Origin: Methanomicrobiales archaeon | GTDB lineage: Archaea > Halobacteriota > Methanomicrobia > Methanomicrobiales > Methanoculleaceae | Reading direction: 5' to 3' | Assembly: GCA_012511245.1 (NCBI GenBank) | Contig: JAAZGM010000153.1 | Location: forward strand, 1-14,346 | DNA length: 14,346 nucleotides | Shown here: positions 1 through 7,159 of the stretch, in pieces | Layout of the letters: each line of letters begins with the position of its first letter | How positions within the stretch are numbered: the stretch's first letter is position 1 | Made by a program: the position numbers and the translations under genes | The notes under the pieces: model-generated | Told to the model about the DNA's origin: nothing | The model's database searches: none | Seen by the model: only the letters and a program-made list of their open reading frames with translations

Positions 1-122
1 CAGCATATAACTGATAAGTGATTTCAGAGGATCCGACTGAATTGCGTTGAGCAACAGCCTGTATTCATGACGAGACAATCATGCAGTGAGTGTGCTTCCA
101 CTGTCAGTTGTTTCATAGAGCA
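1..122. other. Non-coding stretch at window edge
   Basis: I see no convincing reading frame in these bases on either strand; all frames are broken by stops within short distances. The segment lies downstream of the decayed D12 methyltransferase relic and may hold further unrecognisable debris of the same locus, or the beginning of an intergenic region whose flanking gene lies outside the window. Nothing that resembles a tRNA, a terminator hairpin with a T-run, or an insertion sequence end was found. Confidence 0.4.
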
Positions 123-318
123 CTACCTTCGTGCCGGGGCCCGGTTGATCTGGTATCCCCTGTAGAGTTCATCGAAGAACCCGTCATCGGGATCGGTGTT
201 CCTGGGATCAGAGTTGCTCAACATGATCTTCGCGCCTTTCGTATCTGCCGAACGGAATGTTGAACCCACCCCGGGAGTTCACCCGGTAAAGGCCATTAAA
301 GCATGTCCTGTTGAGGGC
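123..318 (-). pseudogene. Relic of a D12-class (Dam-type) DNA adenine methyltransferase
   Basis: Read on the minus strand, two pieces of one protein are visible in different frames. From 315 to 211 the frame reads LNRTCFNGLYRVNSRGG and then FNIPFGRY, the signature of D12-class N6-adenine methyltransferases (consensus LNRTCFNGLYRVN), and hits a stop at 210-208. From about 236 to 126 a second frame reads KIMLSNSDPRNTDPDDGFF and then DELYRGYQINRAPARR, which matches the C-terminal part of the same family, and stops at 125-123. The junction lies near 233-240, where roughly 100 residues including the catalytic DPPY region are missing. The N-terminal half and the extreme C-terminus are absent too. 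In a live enzyme this family methylates adenine, often in GATC. The relic abuts the 3' end of the intact methyltransferase upstream, suggesting a former two-methyltransferase restriction-modification locus. Family assignment is from remembered consensus; it is certainly non-functional as it stands. Confidence 0.8.
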
Positions 319-319
319 A

Positions 320-1381
320 TTAGCGTTGTTCGTCCTCCACAGTATCCGGCACCGGTTTCGTCACCACTGCCGCCTCCCTGCGCCTGATCCTGCTGCCTGC
401 CTGAACACCCGGGTTTTTCAGCATCTTCTCAATCGCCCATCGCCCTCTGCCGAGTTCTTCTCCCAGAATCTCGATCGCTCTCTTCTTCGTCTCGCCTGAA
501 TCGATGAGCGCAGCGAACCGTGAAACCAGGTATTTGCGGTCGGCGTCCGTCCAGGGTCTCCCCCGGTTCGCCGGTTCCTCGATCTGCGGGGTCCGGAGCG
601 CGGGGAGGAGGTGGCCCGGCGTGGTACCTCGGAGTTCCGCGATCTTCAGGTCAAAGACCTCTCCTGAGACCTCAAACCCGGTCACCCGGCGGTTGAGGCC
701 GATGGCCGCTTTTGCCGTCGAGAACCCGCCGAGGAACATATCGCAGATGAGATCGCCCTCGTTGCTGCTGTACTGGATCATCTTCATGAGCAGTTCTGCC
801 GGCAACTCGTTCTTGTTCTTCACCCGCCCCGGTTTGTACTCGCGGTTGATGCACCAGACATCCTCGCGGTCGCGGTAGTTGGGCGACCTCCCGCCCGGCT
901 CCCTCTCCCCGACCCCATAGCGCGACTCCAGGTTGAACGTCCGCCTGCCGCCCGGTTTTTCGTAGAAGAGGATGTGGTAGTGGGAGGAGACATACTTCCG
1001 GGTGGTGTAGACGCCGAAGTTGTACTTCCATATGATATGGTTGACCTCGCGTAGAGATGTCTCGCGCAATGCGTGGAGGATATGGTAGAGGTTCGTGTAG
1101 CCCGAGACGATGTAGATCGATCCGCCCGGCCTGAGGATTCGTTCGCTCTCCCGGATCCAGTCCCTGCTGAACTCTCCGTAACTGGATGCGGCAACCTCGA
1201 CGTAACCCCCGACGACGAACGCCTCGTCCCGGTTGTAGTGCTGGTGCAACCGGTCGCCGTTGATGCCGTAGGGAGGATCGGTGACGATCAGGTCGACCGA
1301 ACCGTCGGGGATATGCGCCCGTGCCCCTGCGATGCAGTCGCCGTTGTAGAATATGTTGCTATCGACCTCTTCACGCCTCAT
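320..1381 (-). CDS. Site-specific DNA methyltransferase, N4/N6 beta-class
   Basis: A 353-residue S-adenosylmethionine-dependent DNA methyltransferase that would transfer a methyl group to the exocyclic amine of adenine (N6) or cytosine (N4). The catalytic motif IV, TDPPYGI, is near residues 34-40, and the SAM-binding motif DMFLGGFST comes later at about 214-222. That order (catalytic motif before FxGxG-like motif) is the beta class. Between them SSHYHILFYEKPGG (about 132-145) and a variable stretch to about 190 probably form the target recognition region. After the catalytic fold a tail at about 272-322 (RPWTDADRKYL, then ELGRGRWAIEKML) resembles a small SANT/Myb-like helical DNA-binding domain. 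The start is supported by GGAGGAG just upstream of the ATG at 1381. No restriction endonuclease is visible in the window, and a broken D12 methyltransferase lies directly downstream, so this may be an orphan survivor of a decayed system. Target sequence cannot be predicted. Confidence 0.9.
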   Translation of the reverse strand: MRREEVDSNIFYNGDCIAGARAHIPDGSVDLIVTDPPYGINGDRLHQHYNRDEAFVVGGYVEVAASSYGEFSRDWIRESERILRPGGSIYIVSGYTNLYHILHALRETSLREVNHIIWKYNFGVYTTRKYVSSHYHILFYEKPGGRRTFNLESRYGVGEREPGGRSPNYRDREDVWCINREYKPGRVKNKNELPAELLMKMIQYSSNEGDLICDMFLGGFSTAKAAIGLNRRVTGFEVSGEVFDLKIAELRGTTPGHLLPALRTPQIEEPANRGRPWTDADRKYLVSRFAALIDSGETKKRAIEILGEELGRGRWAIEKMLKNPGVQAGSRIRRREAAVVTKPVPDTVEDEQR

Positions 1382-1520
1382 GCGCTCCTCCCCGGGCTTA
1401 GATGTAGATTATGTAGGTTATGCGACAATATGGTTGTGCTTCGCACTATTCTCTCCTGCTCTGGTGGGGAGGGGTGATGGAACCGGCACTGCACCTGGCG
1501 GGTCTATCCCCCACCTGCAC

Positions 1521-1530
1521 AGGTTTATAC
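1521..1530 (+). promoter_or_regulatory. Probable TATA box of the PAS histidine kinase gene
   Basis: AGGTTTATAC sits about 35 bases ahead of the ATG at 1563, in a locally AT-rich stretch. With the usual archaeal spacing of about 25 bases, transcription would begin near 1553, leaving a very short leader. This is judged by motif and position only. Confidence 0.4.
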
Positions 1531-1562
1531 TGTTGAATGTGAATGTCAATTGAGAACCGGAG

Positions 1563-3236
1563 ATGAAGAGATCCGGACATTCCATGACAGGGCAATCCGG
1601 GAGGGCGCAGACCCCGCCTTCTGCTGGTATAAGAGAGGGCGGGCAGGGGGCTCCTGCAGTGGAGGAGCGGGCGCTACATGAGCGTATATCAGACCTTCAA
1701 GCCGAGAACGCCGCGCTCCGGCACGAGAACGCTGCGCTGAGTTCCATAATAGACACCCTGAAGAAGGGTGAGGACCATTACCCGCAGATCTTTGAGGGCG
1801 CACTCACCGGCGACTTCGTCACCACTGTTGATGGCCGGATAATCGCCTGTAATCCAGCGTTTACCAGAATATTCGGGTTTGCTTCCGTGGAAGATGCATT
1901 GAACAGCAGGATCCTGGAGTGCTATGATGATCCCGGAGAACGCGATACCCTTCTCATGCGCCTGCAACGAGCAGAGAAGATCGAGAACGAGGGTCGGATC
2001 CGAAGGCGCCGGGATGGAACACGTATCCATGTCGTGGAGAACATGGTCGGACGCTTCAACGCTGATGGCGAGTTGCTTGAGATCCGGGGTTACGTCTACG
2101 ACGATACCGACCGCAGGCGGATGGAGGAGGCACTGCGCGAGAGCGAGGAACGGTTCCGTATGGTTCTTGAAAACTCGCTTGATGTAGCCTACCGGCGCAA
2201 CCTGCAGACGGATCACTACGATTATATGAGCCCGGCCATCGGGGAGATCCTTGGTTTCACCCCGGAAGAGATGGCTGCAATGGATCAGGATGAGGTCATG
2301 GATCGCATTCACCCTGAAGATCGCCCGGCGGTTGAAGGCGTTCTTTGTACATCTGCTCTCAGGGAGAGGGCGCTCCTCATATACCGGTTCCGGGCGAAGA
2401 ATGATCGGTACCGCTGGCTCGAAGATCACTTCACAGCGACCAGCGACCCCGATGGCCGACCCCTCTACCGGGGTGGCATCGTTCGCGATATCACCAACCG
2501 GAAGAGGACGGAGAGAGAACTCGCCCGGGTCCACCGGGATCTTGAGTCTGCCCATCGGGAGGCGAACCTCTACCTCGACATACTGACCCATGATATTGGA
2601 AACACCGAAAACGTCTCGAACCTCTATGCTGAACTGCTCGTTGACTCCGTAGATGGCGCGGCAGTTGATTATGTAGTGAACCTGAAGCGCAGCATAACCA
2701 AGAGCATCGAGATCCTTGGAACCGTCACGAAGATCCGGCAGATACACGCCGGGTCGCCCACACTTCAGCCGACCGATCTCGATGCGGTCATCCAGGCAGA
2801 GATCATCCACTTTCCGCAAATTCTCATCCTTTACGCGGGGACCAGGGTCACGGTTCTCGCCGACGACCTCCTCAGTGAGGTCTTCACGAACCTGATCGGC
2901 AACGCCGTAAAACACGGCGGCCCTGATGTTACGGTAACTGTCCGGGTCGAAGTTGCGGAGGGAGGGTTCATCCGGGTGACGGTCACGGATACCGGCCAGG
3001 GTATCCCGGACGATCGGAAAGAAGAGGTTTTCCGTTGTTATGAGCGAAAACAGCGGCGGGTTGGCCAGGGACTTGGCCTCTACCTTGTGCAGATCCTCAT
3101 CGAGCGCTACGGTGGCAGGATCTGGGTGGAGGACCGGATACCCGGGAACCCGGGTGAGGGGGCGGCGTTCGTCTTCCTGCTCAGGGAGGGGGATGGTGCA
3201 CCGGTGTGGCCGGGGGCTGAGAGGGTGGAGAGGTGA
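1563..3236 (+). CDS. Soluble PAS-PAS sensor histidine kinase
   Basis: A 557-residue cytoplasmic sensor kinase with no transmembrane segment. Residues about 36-68 are a coiled coil rich in Leu, Glu and Ala heptads. A first PAS domain with its PAC tail spans about 70-185 (EGALTGDFVTTVDGRI through IRGYVYDDTDRRR), and a second PAS/PAC about 190-315 (SEERFRMVLENSLDVAYR through RGGIVRDITNRKR). The dimerisation and phosphorylation region contains DILTHDIGN with the putative phospho-acceptor His343. The HATPase_c domain has an N-box (NLIGNAVKHG, Asn447), a G1 box (DTGQGIP, about 476-482) and a G2 box (GQGLGLYLV, about 501-509). It should autophosphorylate in response to an intracellular signal and pass phosphate to a separate response regulator, none of which is in the window. 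An ATG at 1584 is an alternative start. The gene converges on the Cache-domain gene with a 28-base gap. Confidence 0.93.
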   Translation: MKRSGHSMTGQSGRAQTPPSAGIREGGQGAPAVEERALHERISDLQAENAALRHENAALSSIIDTLKKGEDHYPQIFEGALTGDFVTTVDGRIIACNPAFTRIFGFASVEDALNSRILECYDDPGERDTLLMRLQRAEKIENEGRIRRRRDGTRIHVVENMVGRFNADGELLEIRGYVYDDTDRRRMEEALRESEERFRMVLENSLDVAYRRNLQTDHYDYMSPAIGEILGFTPEEMAAMDQDEVMDRIHPEDRPAVEGVLCTSALRERALLIYRFRAKNDRYRWLEDHFTATSDPDGRPLYRGGIVRDITNRKRTERELARVHRDLESAHREANLYLDILTHDIGNTENVSNLYAELLVDSVDGAAVDYVVNLKRSITKSIEILGTVTKIRQIHAGSPTLQPTDLDAVIQAEIIHFPQILILYAGTRVTVLADDLLSEVFTNLIGNAVKHGGPDVTVTVRVEVAEGGFIRVTVTDTGQGIPDDRKEEVFRCYERKQRRVGQGLGLYLVQILIERYGGRIWVEDRIPGNPGEGAAFVFLLREGDGAPVWPGAERVER

Positions 3237-3264
3237 GAGCCGACCGGCGCCCCGTCTACACTCC

Positions 3265-4104
3265 TCACTCGATCGTCTGGATCACCGCCACCCGCCACTC
3301 TACCCCGTGAAGTCCGGTTGTAGTCCAGATGATCTCCTTCTGCACCGCATCTCTCTCGCCGGCGGCAAACTCGTAGGTTGCAGTGCCGTAGCGCTCTGAG
3401 GTTACCCGACGGGCGGCGTCCTGCAGACCGGGTGAGTCCACGTAGAGCGGGTCATCAAACGTCATCCTCCCGATCTGAGCTGGATCGGTGTCGTAAAGAA
3501 CTCGCCCATCTGTCTGGACGACCATCACCTGGTAGGAGGTGCCGGCCACCGCCGGCCGAACGACATCGGCGATCAGGAGGTCTGGATGGAAGACGATAGA
3601 GGCGAATCCAACAGATTGATCGTTGTTCGTAAAGATCGGCGCAGCGATCACCACCGCCGGGAACCCCTCCGCGACCGTGATCACCTCGCTCATGATCGGC
3701 CGCTTCGTCGCGAGGATGCGCTGGACATTGGGCTGGTGCTTGAGATCCGCACCCTCGGCGCTCTGGTATGCCGCAGGTTCGGCGGCAAGGATCGTGCCGT
3801 TCATGTTGCTGGCTGTGCAGTCGACGATGGCCGGATCGGTATCGCTCAGGTTCAGGAGAATCTCGCGGGCTGCGGCACCGGAGAGATCGGTCTTCCCGAG
3901 CTCGAGCGCAGCATATGCGAGACGGCTGTCCAGTGTTTCAAGTGCTGCAGCGATATCTGATTGGAGGTGGATGAGGAGCGTCGCGGCCTCATCGTCGGCT
4001 ATGGAGGTAGGTGGTGTGAGAGAGTTCTGCGCAGCAAGACCGACGCCGATGGCGATCAGTATCGCCAGGACGGCAACAATCCATGGGTATATCTGAGAAT
4101 TCAT
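3265..4104 (-). CDS. Membrane-anchored Cache-domain sensor without output domain
   Basis: A protein of about 279 residues with one N-terminal transmembrane helix (YPWIVAVLAILIAIGVGLAAQ) and an extracytoplasmic domain filling the rest. Segments such as ILATKRPIMSEV, GFPAVVIAAPIF, SVGFASIVFHPDLL and YQVMVVQTDGRVLYDTDPAQIG are typical of double-Cache ligand-binding domains of archaeal chemoreceptors and histidine kinases. No second helix, HAMP, kinase, methyl-accepting or cyclase domain follows; the protein stops right after the sensor region. A longer frame begins with GTG at 4113, but I prefer ATG at 4104 because GAGTGA lies a few bases upstream of it. It may bind a small molecule and act through a partner protein, or be a scavenging/lipoprotein-like receptor. 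It is convergent with the soluble histidine kinase, so co-transcription with that kinase is not supported. Confidence 0.75.
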   Translation of the reverse strand: MNSQIYPWIVAVLAILIAIGVGLAAQNSLTPPTSIADDEAATLLIHLQSDIAAALETLDSRLAYAALELGKTDLSGAAAREILLNLSDTDPAIVDCTASNMNGTILAAEPAAYQSAEGADLKHQPNVQRILATKRPIMSEVITVAEGFPAVVIAAPIFTNNDQSVGFASIVFHPDLLIADVVRPAVAGTSYQVMVVQTDGRVLYDTDPAQIGRMTFDDPLYVDSPGLQDAARRVTSERYGTATYEFAAGERDAVQKEIIWTTTGLHGVEWRVAVIQTIE

Positions 4105-4183
4105 CGAAGTCACTCAATACAGGAAGTAGGGATGCGGAGGATTAAAGTTCTCTGGAGATGATCCCACCCGGAGAACGTGTTTC

Positions 4184-4897
4184 TCACCTGAACGAACGCT
4201 CTCGGAGGCGGTTTTTGTGCATCTTCAGGATGATGATGCCGATCAGGATGGCGAGGACGATTGCAACCAGGATACCGATCCCGAGTGCATGATTCTGCTG
4301 GTAGATGTCCAGGATCACATCGGCACCGAGAGCGATGACGAGGCAGGAGGTAAGCGATCCGATACAGACACACGAAAAGACCCGTTGCTCACTCATGCCG
4401 AGCAGCCGCCCGAGGATCGACCCGTTCATCGCCCCGGTTCCCTGAAAGGGGAAGAAGACGAAGAGGATGAGACCGATCGTTGAGAATCGCCGGAGCCAGG
4501 GATGCGTCTCGGTATAGTTCCGCCCCAGCGTCATCCCGCTCTTGAGTACCCGGCCCACGAACGGGATCTTCAACGCCAGATCTAAGTTCCAGACGACGAA
4601 GAGGGAGGCAGCGACATCGAGGAGGAAAATCACGAGCGTGATGAACCACCAGGAGTACCCCATCAGAATGGCGATGGGGATGATCGTCTCCTTCCCGGCA
4701 GGGGGAACGAAGTAGGCGACGATCAGCCCGGAAAGAAGGAAAAACTGCTCATAAGGTTCGGTCAGGTAGAGGGCTGCAAAGATGATCGGGATGATGGCAA
4801 GCGGGAAGATGAACTTTATGGGACCGACCAGGTAAGGGTTTCTGAGGATGACTTTCCAGCCTTCGACGAGAGTAGTGACTGTATTTTCTGCACTCAT
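4184..4897 (-). CDS. Small multidrug export family (Sm_multidrug_ex) membrane protein
   Basis: A 237-residue polytopic membrane protein with about five or six hydrophobic segments (roughly 26-45, 52-80, 83-104, 138-157, 172-194 and 203-224). The loop motif VPPAGKETIIP (about 64-74) and FFPFQGTGAMNGSILGRLLG (about 148-167) match my memory of the COG2426/PF06695 family, annotated as putative small multidrug export proteins. The biochemical substrate of that family is essentially unproven, and the glycine/proline re-entrant motifs are also reminiscent of other small transporter-like folds. The N-terminus is soluble and probably cytoplasmic. No strong Shine-Dalgarno precedes ATG 4897. A TATA-like stretch on the minus strand at about 4949-4958 could give a short leader. 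Cache gene and this gene are co-directional with an 80-base gap. Confidence 0.8.
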   Translation of the reverse strand: MSAENTVTTLVEGWKVILRNPYLVGPIKFIFPLAIIPIIFAALYLTEPYEQFFLLSGLIVAYFVPPAGKETIIPIAILMGYSWWFITLVIFLLDVAASLFVVWNLDLALKIPFVGRVLKSGMTLGRNYTETHPWLRRFSTIGLILFVFFPFQGTGAMNGSILGRLLGMSEQRVFSCVCIGSLTSCLVIALGADVILDIYQQNHALGIGILVAIVLAILIGIIILKMHKNRLRERSFR

Positions 4898-4948
4898 GGG
4901 TCGGTCTTCCGGTGGGGGACGCTCTGTTCTGGTTTGAAGTTATCGAAT

Positions 4949-4958
4949 AAATACGTTG
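4949..4958 (-). promoter_or_regulatory. Candidate TATA box for the Sm_multidrug_ex gene
   Basis: On the minus strand GTATTTATTC lies about 52 bases upstream of the ATG at 4897. The expected start of transcription would be near 4922-4925, giving a leader of about 25 bases. Its position inside the 5' end of the longest reading of the divergent small ORF is one reason for choosing a later start for that ORF. Confidence 0.35.
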
Positions 4959-5008
4959 TCTGCGTATTATCCAACAGGTTCAAGAGTATGCAATGCGATG
5001 GAAATACC

Positions 5009-5269
5009 ATGGTTCCCGTTATCCGGTCGTCCCGCTCTCTCCCCGTCGTCGATGCCGGCACCCGGGAGAGCGCTCTGTGTACGATTGCAAATGTTGGGAC
5101 CGCACTTGAGACCCTTCGTGAGGTGAGGAAGCACGTTCGCGGCGACCACAAGCGGCGTCTCGATGATGTTGCGGTGATCCTCCGCGTCGTCGCGCTCGAT
5201 GCTCAGGCGACGTACGCGATCACCGATGAGGAAGCCCGGTCATTCATTCGGGATTGCCGTTCAGGGTGA
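5009..5269 (+). CDS. Hypothetical small protein, family not recognised
   Basis: An open frame that I cannot assign to a family. From ATG 5009 it encodes 86 residues, starting MVPVIRSSRSLPVV and ending EEARSFIRDCRSG. The middle (about residues 20-60) looks helical and rich in charged residues, with LETLREVRKHVRGDHKRRLDD as a plausible amphipathic helix; there is no signal peptide or membrane segment. The frame stays open back to 4934, with further ATGs at 4934 and 4988. The segment upstream of 5009 has a different, less structured composition and overlaps the promoter of the divergent gene, so I favour 5009. There is no clear ribosome binding site. Its 3' end overlaps the convergent DUF885-like gene by 26 bases. 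Third-position GC preference and a sensible amino acid composition argue that it is real, but only moderately. Confidence 0.55.
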   Translation: MVPVIRSSRSLPVVDAGTRESALCTIANVGTALETLREVRKHVRGDHKRRLDDVAVILRVVALDAQATYAITDEEARSFIRDCRSG

Positions 5270-6509
5270 GGTCGCCGGGCAGCACCGGCCCGGCGAGGAC
5301 GCAGGTGAAGCGTTCCCACCTGTCTGCCCCCTCCCCGATGTAGTTCCGGACAATCCGGTAGCCCTGTTCAAGAGCCACCGGGTACGCCCGGAACTCCTCG
5401 ATGAGCTGGAGGCGCGCCTGTGCTGCCTCCCGGTCAAGGAGCAGGATGTCCTGGAGAGACCGGCATGCTTCCTCCCGCGAGAGCGTGCCGCTGAGGAGCC
5501 CTCGTGCCACATGGGCGTTTCCTGTACGGTTCAGAACGGCGGATGCGGCGGTCACGGTACTGAAGAGGGTGGCATCTTCGGGCTCGAACCCGGCAAGAGG
5601 GAAGAGTTCCTCCTCGAAGAACTGCGCCCGTTCGGTTCCCGGGAAGATCATCTCCTCCCCGAGCTCGGCCGATCCTTCAGCGACTGTTGCGAGCGGCGAT
5701 ACAAGGGTGACGATCGAGTGCTCGATCCAGCCCCGGGCCTGGACGAGCGCAGTCTCCCGGATCGCCCGCAGCGTGTGGCGACCAGGATAGCCTTCATGGC
5801 AGGCATAGACCAGTGCCCGATCGATGGAGATCGGCAGATCGGTATTCACCCGGACGAGGCTCGTTCCGTTCCCGGTATAATGGATGATTGCCTCCCATGG
5901 TTCTCCGGTGGTGTAGCCGATCTCGAGTTGTTCTCCTGCCGGAAGTGCCAGGTGTTCGGCAGTTCTGCGGCGACTTCCGGCAAATGCTGCTGAAAAGACA
6001 GGTTCCAGGCGGTCAGGAGGTATGATGAACGAGTCCATGAACGTCCGGTAACGGCTGAAAAGATCCCCGCCTCCGGGAAGGCAGGCATCGAGCGTTTCAT
6101 GGAGTTCACTGTACCAGTCGGGGTTTTCTTCCACTACAGCGATCCCGTAGAGCGCACTGGTCTCAGCATCGAGTGCGAGATTCTCTCCCGCGAGGATTCC
6201 AGCGCGGGTCTTGAGCGCCCGGAGCATCCCGTAGAGACAGGTGTGGCGTATGCGCCCGGCATCATCCAGATGGTCGGGGTCGATACGATCCAGGGTGGCA
6301 AGGAGGTCGGCGGCGTATCTGGCGATGCGGTCAGGTGGGACTATGACCGTGAGCGCTTCGCCTTGCACCTCAACCGGGCCGAAATAGGCATCTACAAAGA
6401 CCGGATCGTGCACACCGAGCCAGAGCGCACATTTGACATAAAATCGCGCCACGGCGTCCATATCTCCCGCCTCGGCGGTGTTCTCTCCGGTATAGGCTGA
6501 AAGTTCCAT
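5244..6509 (-). CDS. DUF885-like putative metallohydrolase, altered HExxPGxH motif
   Basis: A 421-residue soluble protein with no signal peptide. The segment CHEGYPGRHTLRAI (about 237-250) is the counterpart of the HEGxPGHH signature of the DUF885 / gluzincin-like family, and TVAEGSAELGEEMIF (about 275-289) supplies the downstream glutamate-rich motif normally seen in such enzymes. The family is thought to contain zinc carboxypeptidase-like hydrolases, but this subgroup has no assigned substrate that I know of. Here the first His of the GHH pair is Arg244 (codon CGC; CAC would be His), while His238, Glu239 and His245 remain, so activity may be altered. The start is well supported by GGGGAGGTGAAGG immediately before ATG 6509. 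It is divergent from the polyprenol kinase-type gene and converges with the small hypothetical ORF. Confidence 0.75.
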   Translation of the reverse strand: MELSAYTGENTAEAGDMDAVARFYVKCALWLGVHDPVFVDAYFGPVEVQGEALTVIVPPDRIARYAADLLATLDRIDPDHLDDAGRIRHTCLYGMLRALKTRAGILAGENLALDAETSALYGIAVVEENPDWYSELHETLDACLPGGGDLFSRYRTFMDSFIIPPDRLEPVFSAAFAGSRRRTAEHLALPAGEQLEIGYTTGEPWEAIIHYTGNGTSLVRVNTDLPISIDRALVYACHEGYPGRHTLRAIRETALVQARGWIEHSIVTLVSPLATVAEGSAELGEEMIFPGTERAQFFEEELFPLAGFEPEDATLFSTVTAASAVLNRTGNAHVARGLLSGTLSREEACRSLQDILLLDREAAQARLQLIEEFRAYPVALEQGYRIVRNYIGEGADRWERFTCVLAGPVLPGDLTLNGNPE

Positions 6510-6522
6510 CCTTCACCTCCCC
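6505..6522 (-). promoter_or_regulatory. Strong ribosome binding site for the DUF885-like gene
   Basis: On the minus strand GGGGAGGTGAAGG runs directly into the ATG at 6509. It contains GGAGGTGA, complementary to the 3' end of archaeal 16S rRNA, and fixes this start with good confidence. A TATA-like GATTAAGTATCC lies farther upstream at about 6541-6552. Confidence 0.7.
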
Positions 6523-6576
6523 TGAGATATGCGCCTCCCGGATACTTAATCGCCGTGATCTGCATCCGTCTGCATA

Positions 6577-6586
6577 GGATTTAATC
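6577..6586 (+). promoter_or_regulatory. Candidate TATA box, possibly for a leaderless transcript
   Basis: GGATTTAATC is centred about 23-25 bases upstream of the first ATG of the polyprenol kinase-type gene at 6605. No Shine-Dalgarno sequence precedes that ATG (the bases are CCAACCTCT). The spacing therefore fits a leaderless mRNA starting at or very near the start codon. Inferred from spacing alone. Confidence 0.45.
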
Positions 6587-6604
6587 CGTCCCCTACCAAC
6601 CTCT

Positions 6605-7159
6605 ATGATGATGAATGAGTCGCTCCGGCAGGTCGTCCACCTCATCTTCGGTCTTGGGATCGCAGGTTTCGTCCTCCTCTTCGACCGCGATATCGTCCTC
6701 TCTATCCTTGTCCTCACACTCTTTGTGGGTTTCATCCTCTCTGACGCCGTTGCCCGGGGCTACATCATCCCGGTAGTATCGCCGATCATCTCTGGTCTCG
6801 AGCGGCGTGATGTCGCGCCGGGAAAAGGCGCGCTCTTCTTCGCGCTCGGAGCGCTCTTCTGTATTGTGTTCTTTGCAAAAGAGGTTGCTTTTGCCGGACT
6901 CGTGGTGCTCTCGCTCCTCGATAGCGTCACCACTCTTGTCGGTGTCCGGTTTGGCAGAACCCGGATCTACAACCATAAGTCCCTTGAGGGCACACTGGCC
7001 GGGTTTGCAGTGACAGCAGCCGTGCTCTCCCTCTTCATCCTGCCGGGGATAGCCATCGTGACAGCGGTTGCGTCAGCCATCGCTGAACTGGTGAGCCCTG
7101 TGGATGATAACCTCATCATCCCGGTCGTGGCCTGCCTCTCCATTACGCTGCTGCTCTGA
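6605..7159 (+). CDS. Polyprenol/diacylglycerol kinase family (SEC59-like) membrane protein
   Basis: A 184-residue integral membrane protein with about six or seven hydrophobic helices. It carries the conserved elements of the dolichol kinase / phytol kinase / cytidylyltransferase-like superfamily: an N-terminal helix with a histidine (RQVVHLIFGLG), a DSVTTLVGVRFG motif (Asp106), NHKSLEGTLAGF (about 124-134), an AIAELVSPVDDNLIIP motif (about 158-172). Related enzymes use CTP or a similar nucleotide to phosphorylate polyprenols, phytol or farnesol, feeding glycan-carrier lipid or isoprenoid recycling. The exact substrate is not readable from sequence. Three consecutive methionine codons start the frame (6605, 6608, 6611) with no ribosome binding site, and a TATA-like box about 24 bases ahead suggests a leaderless message. 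The gene converges on a broken CDF transporter, whose remaining sequence begins right after its stop codon. Confidence 0.8.
   Translation: MMMNESLRQVVHLIFGLGIAGFVLLFDRDIVLSILVLTLFVGFILSDAVARGYIIPVVSPIISGLERRDVAPGKGALFFALGALFCIVFFAKEVAFAGLVVLSLLDSVTTLVGVRFGRTRIYNHKSLEGTLAGFAVTAAVLSLFILPGIAIVTAVASAIAELVSPVDDNLIIPVVACLSITLLL

Noticed and set aside
196..387. A 63-residue plus-strand open frame near the left edge.
   Set aside because: It runs antisense to the D12 methyltransferase relic and the end of the intact methyltransferase, and has no coding signature of its own.
1404..1421. Tandem 9-base repeat GTAGATTAT/GTAGGTTAT upstream of the methyltransferase gene.
   Set aside because: Only two imperfect short units with no symmetry; could be chance in a locally AT-rich promoter region.
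1689..2915. A 408-residue open frame antisense to the histidine kinase.
   Set aside because: It mirrors a gene with clear PAS and HATPase motifs, shows no domain of its own, and is a codon-bias shadow in GC-rich DNA.
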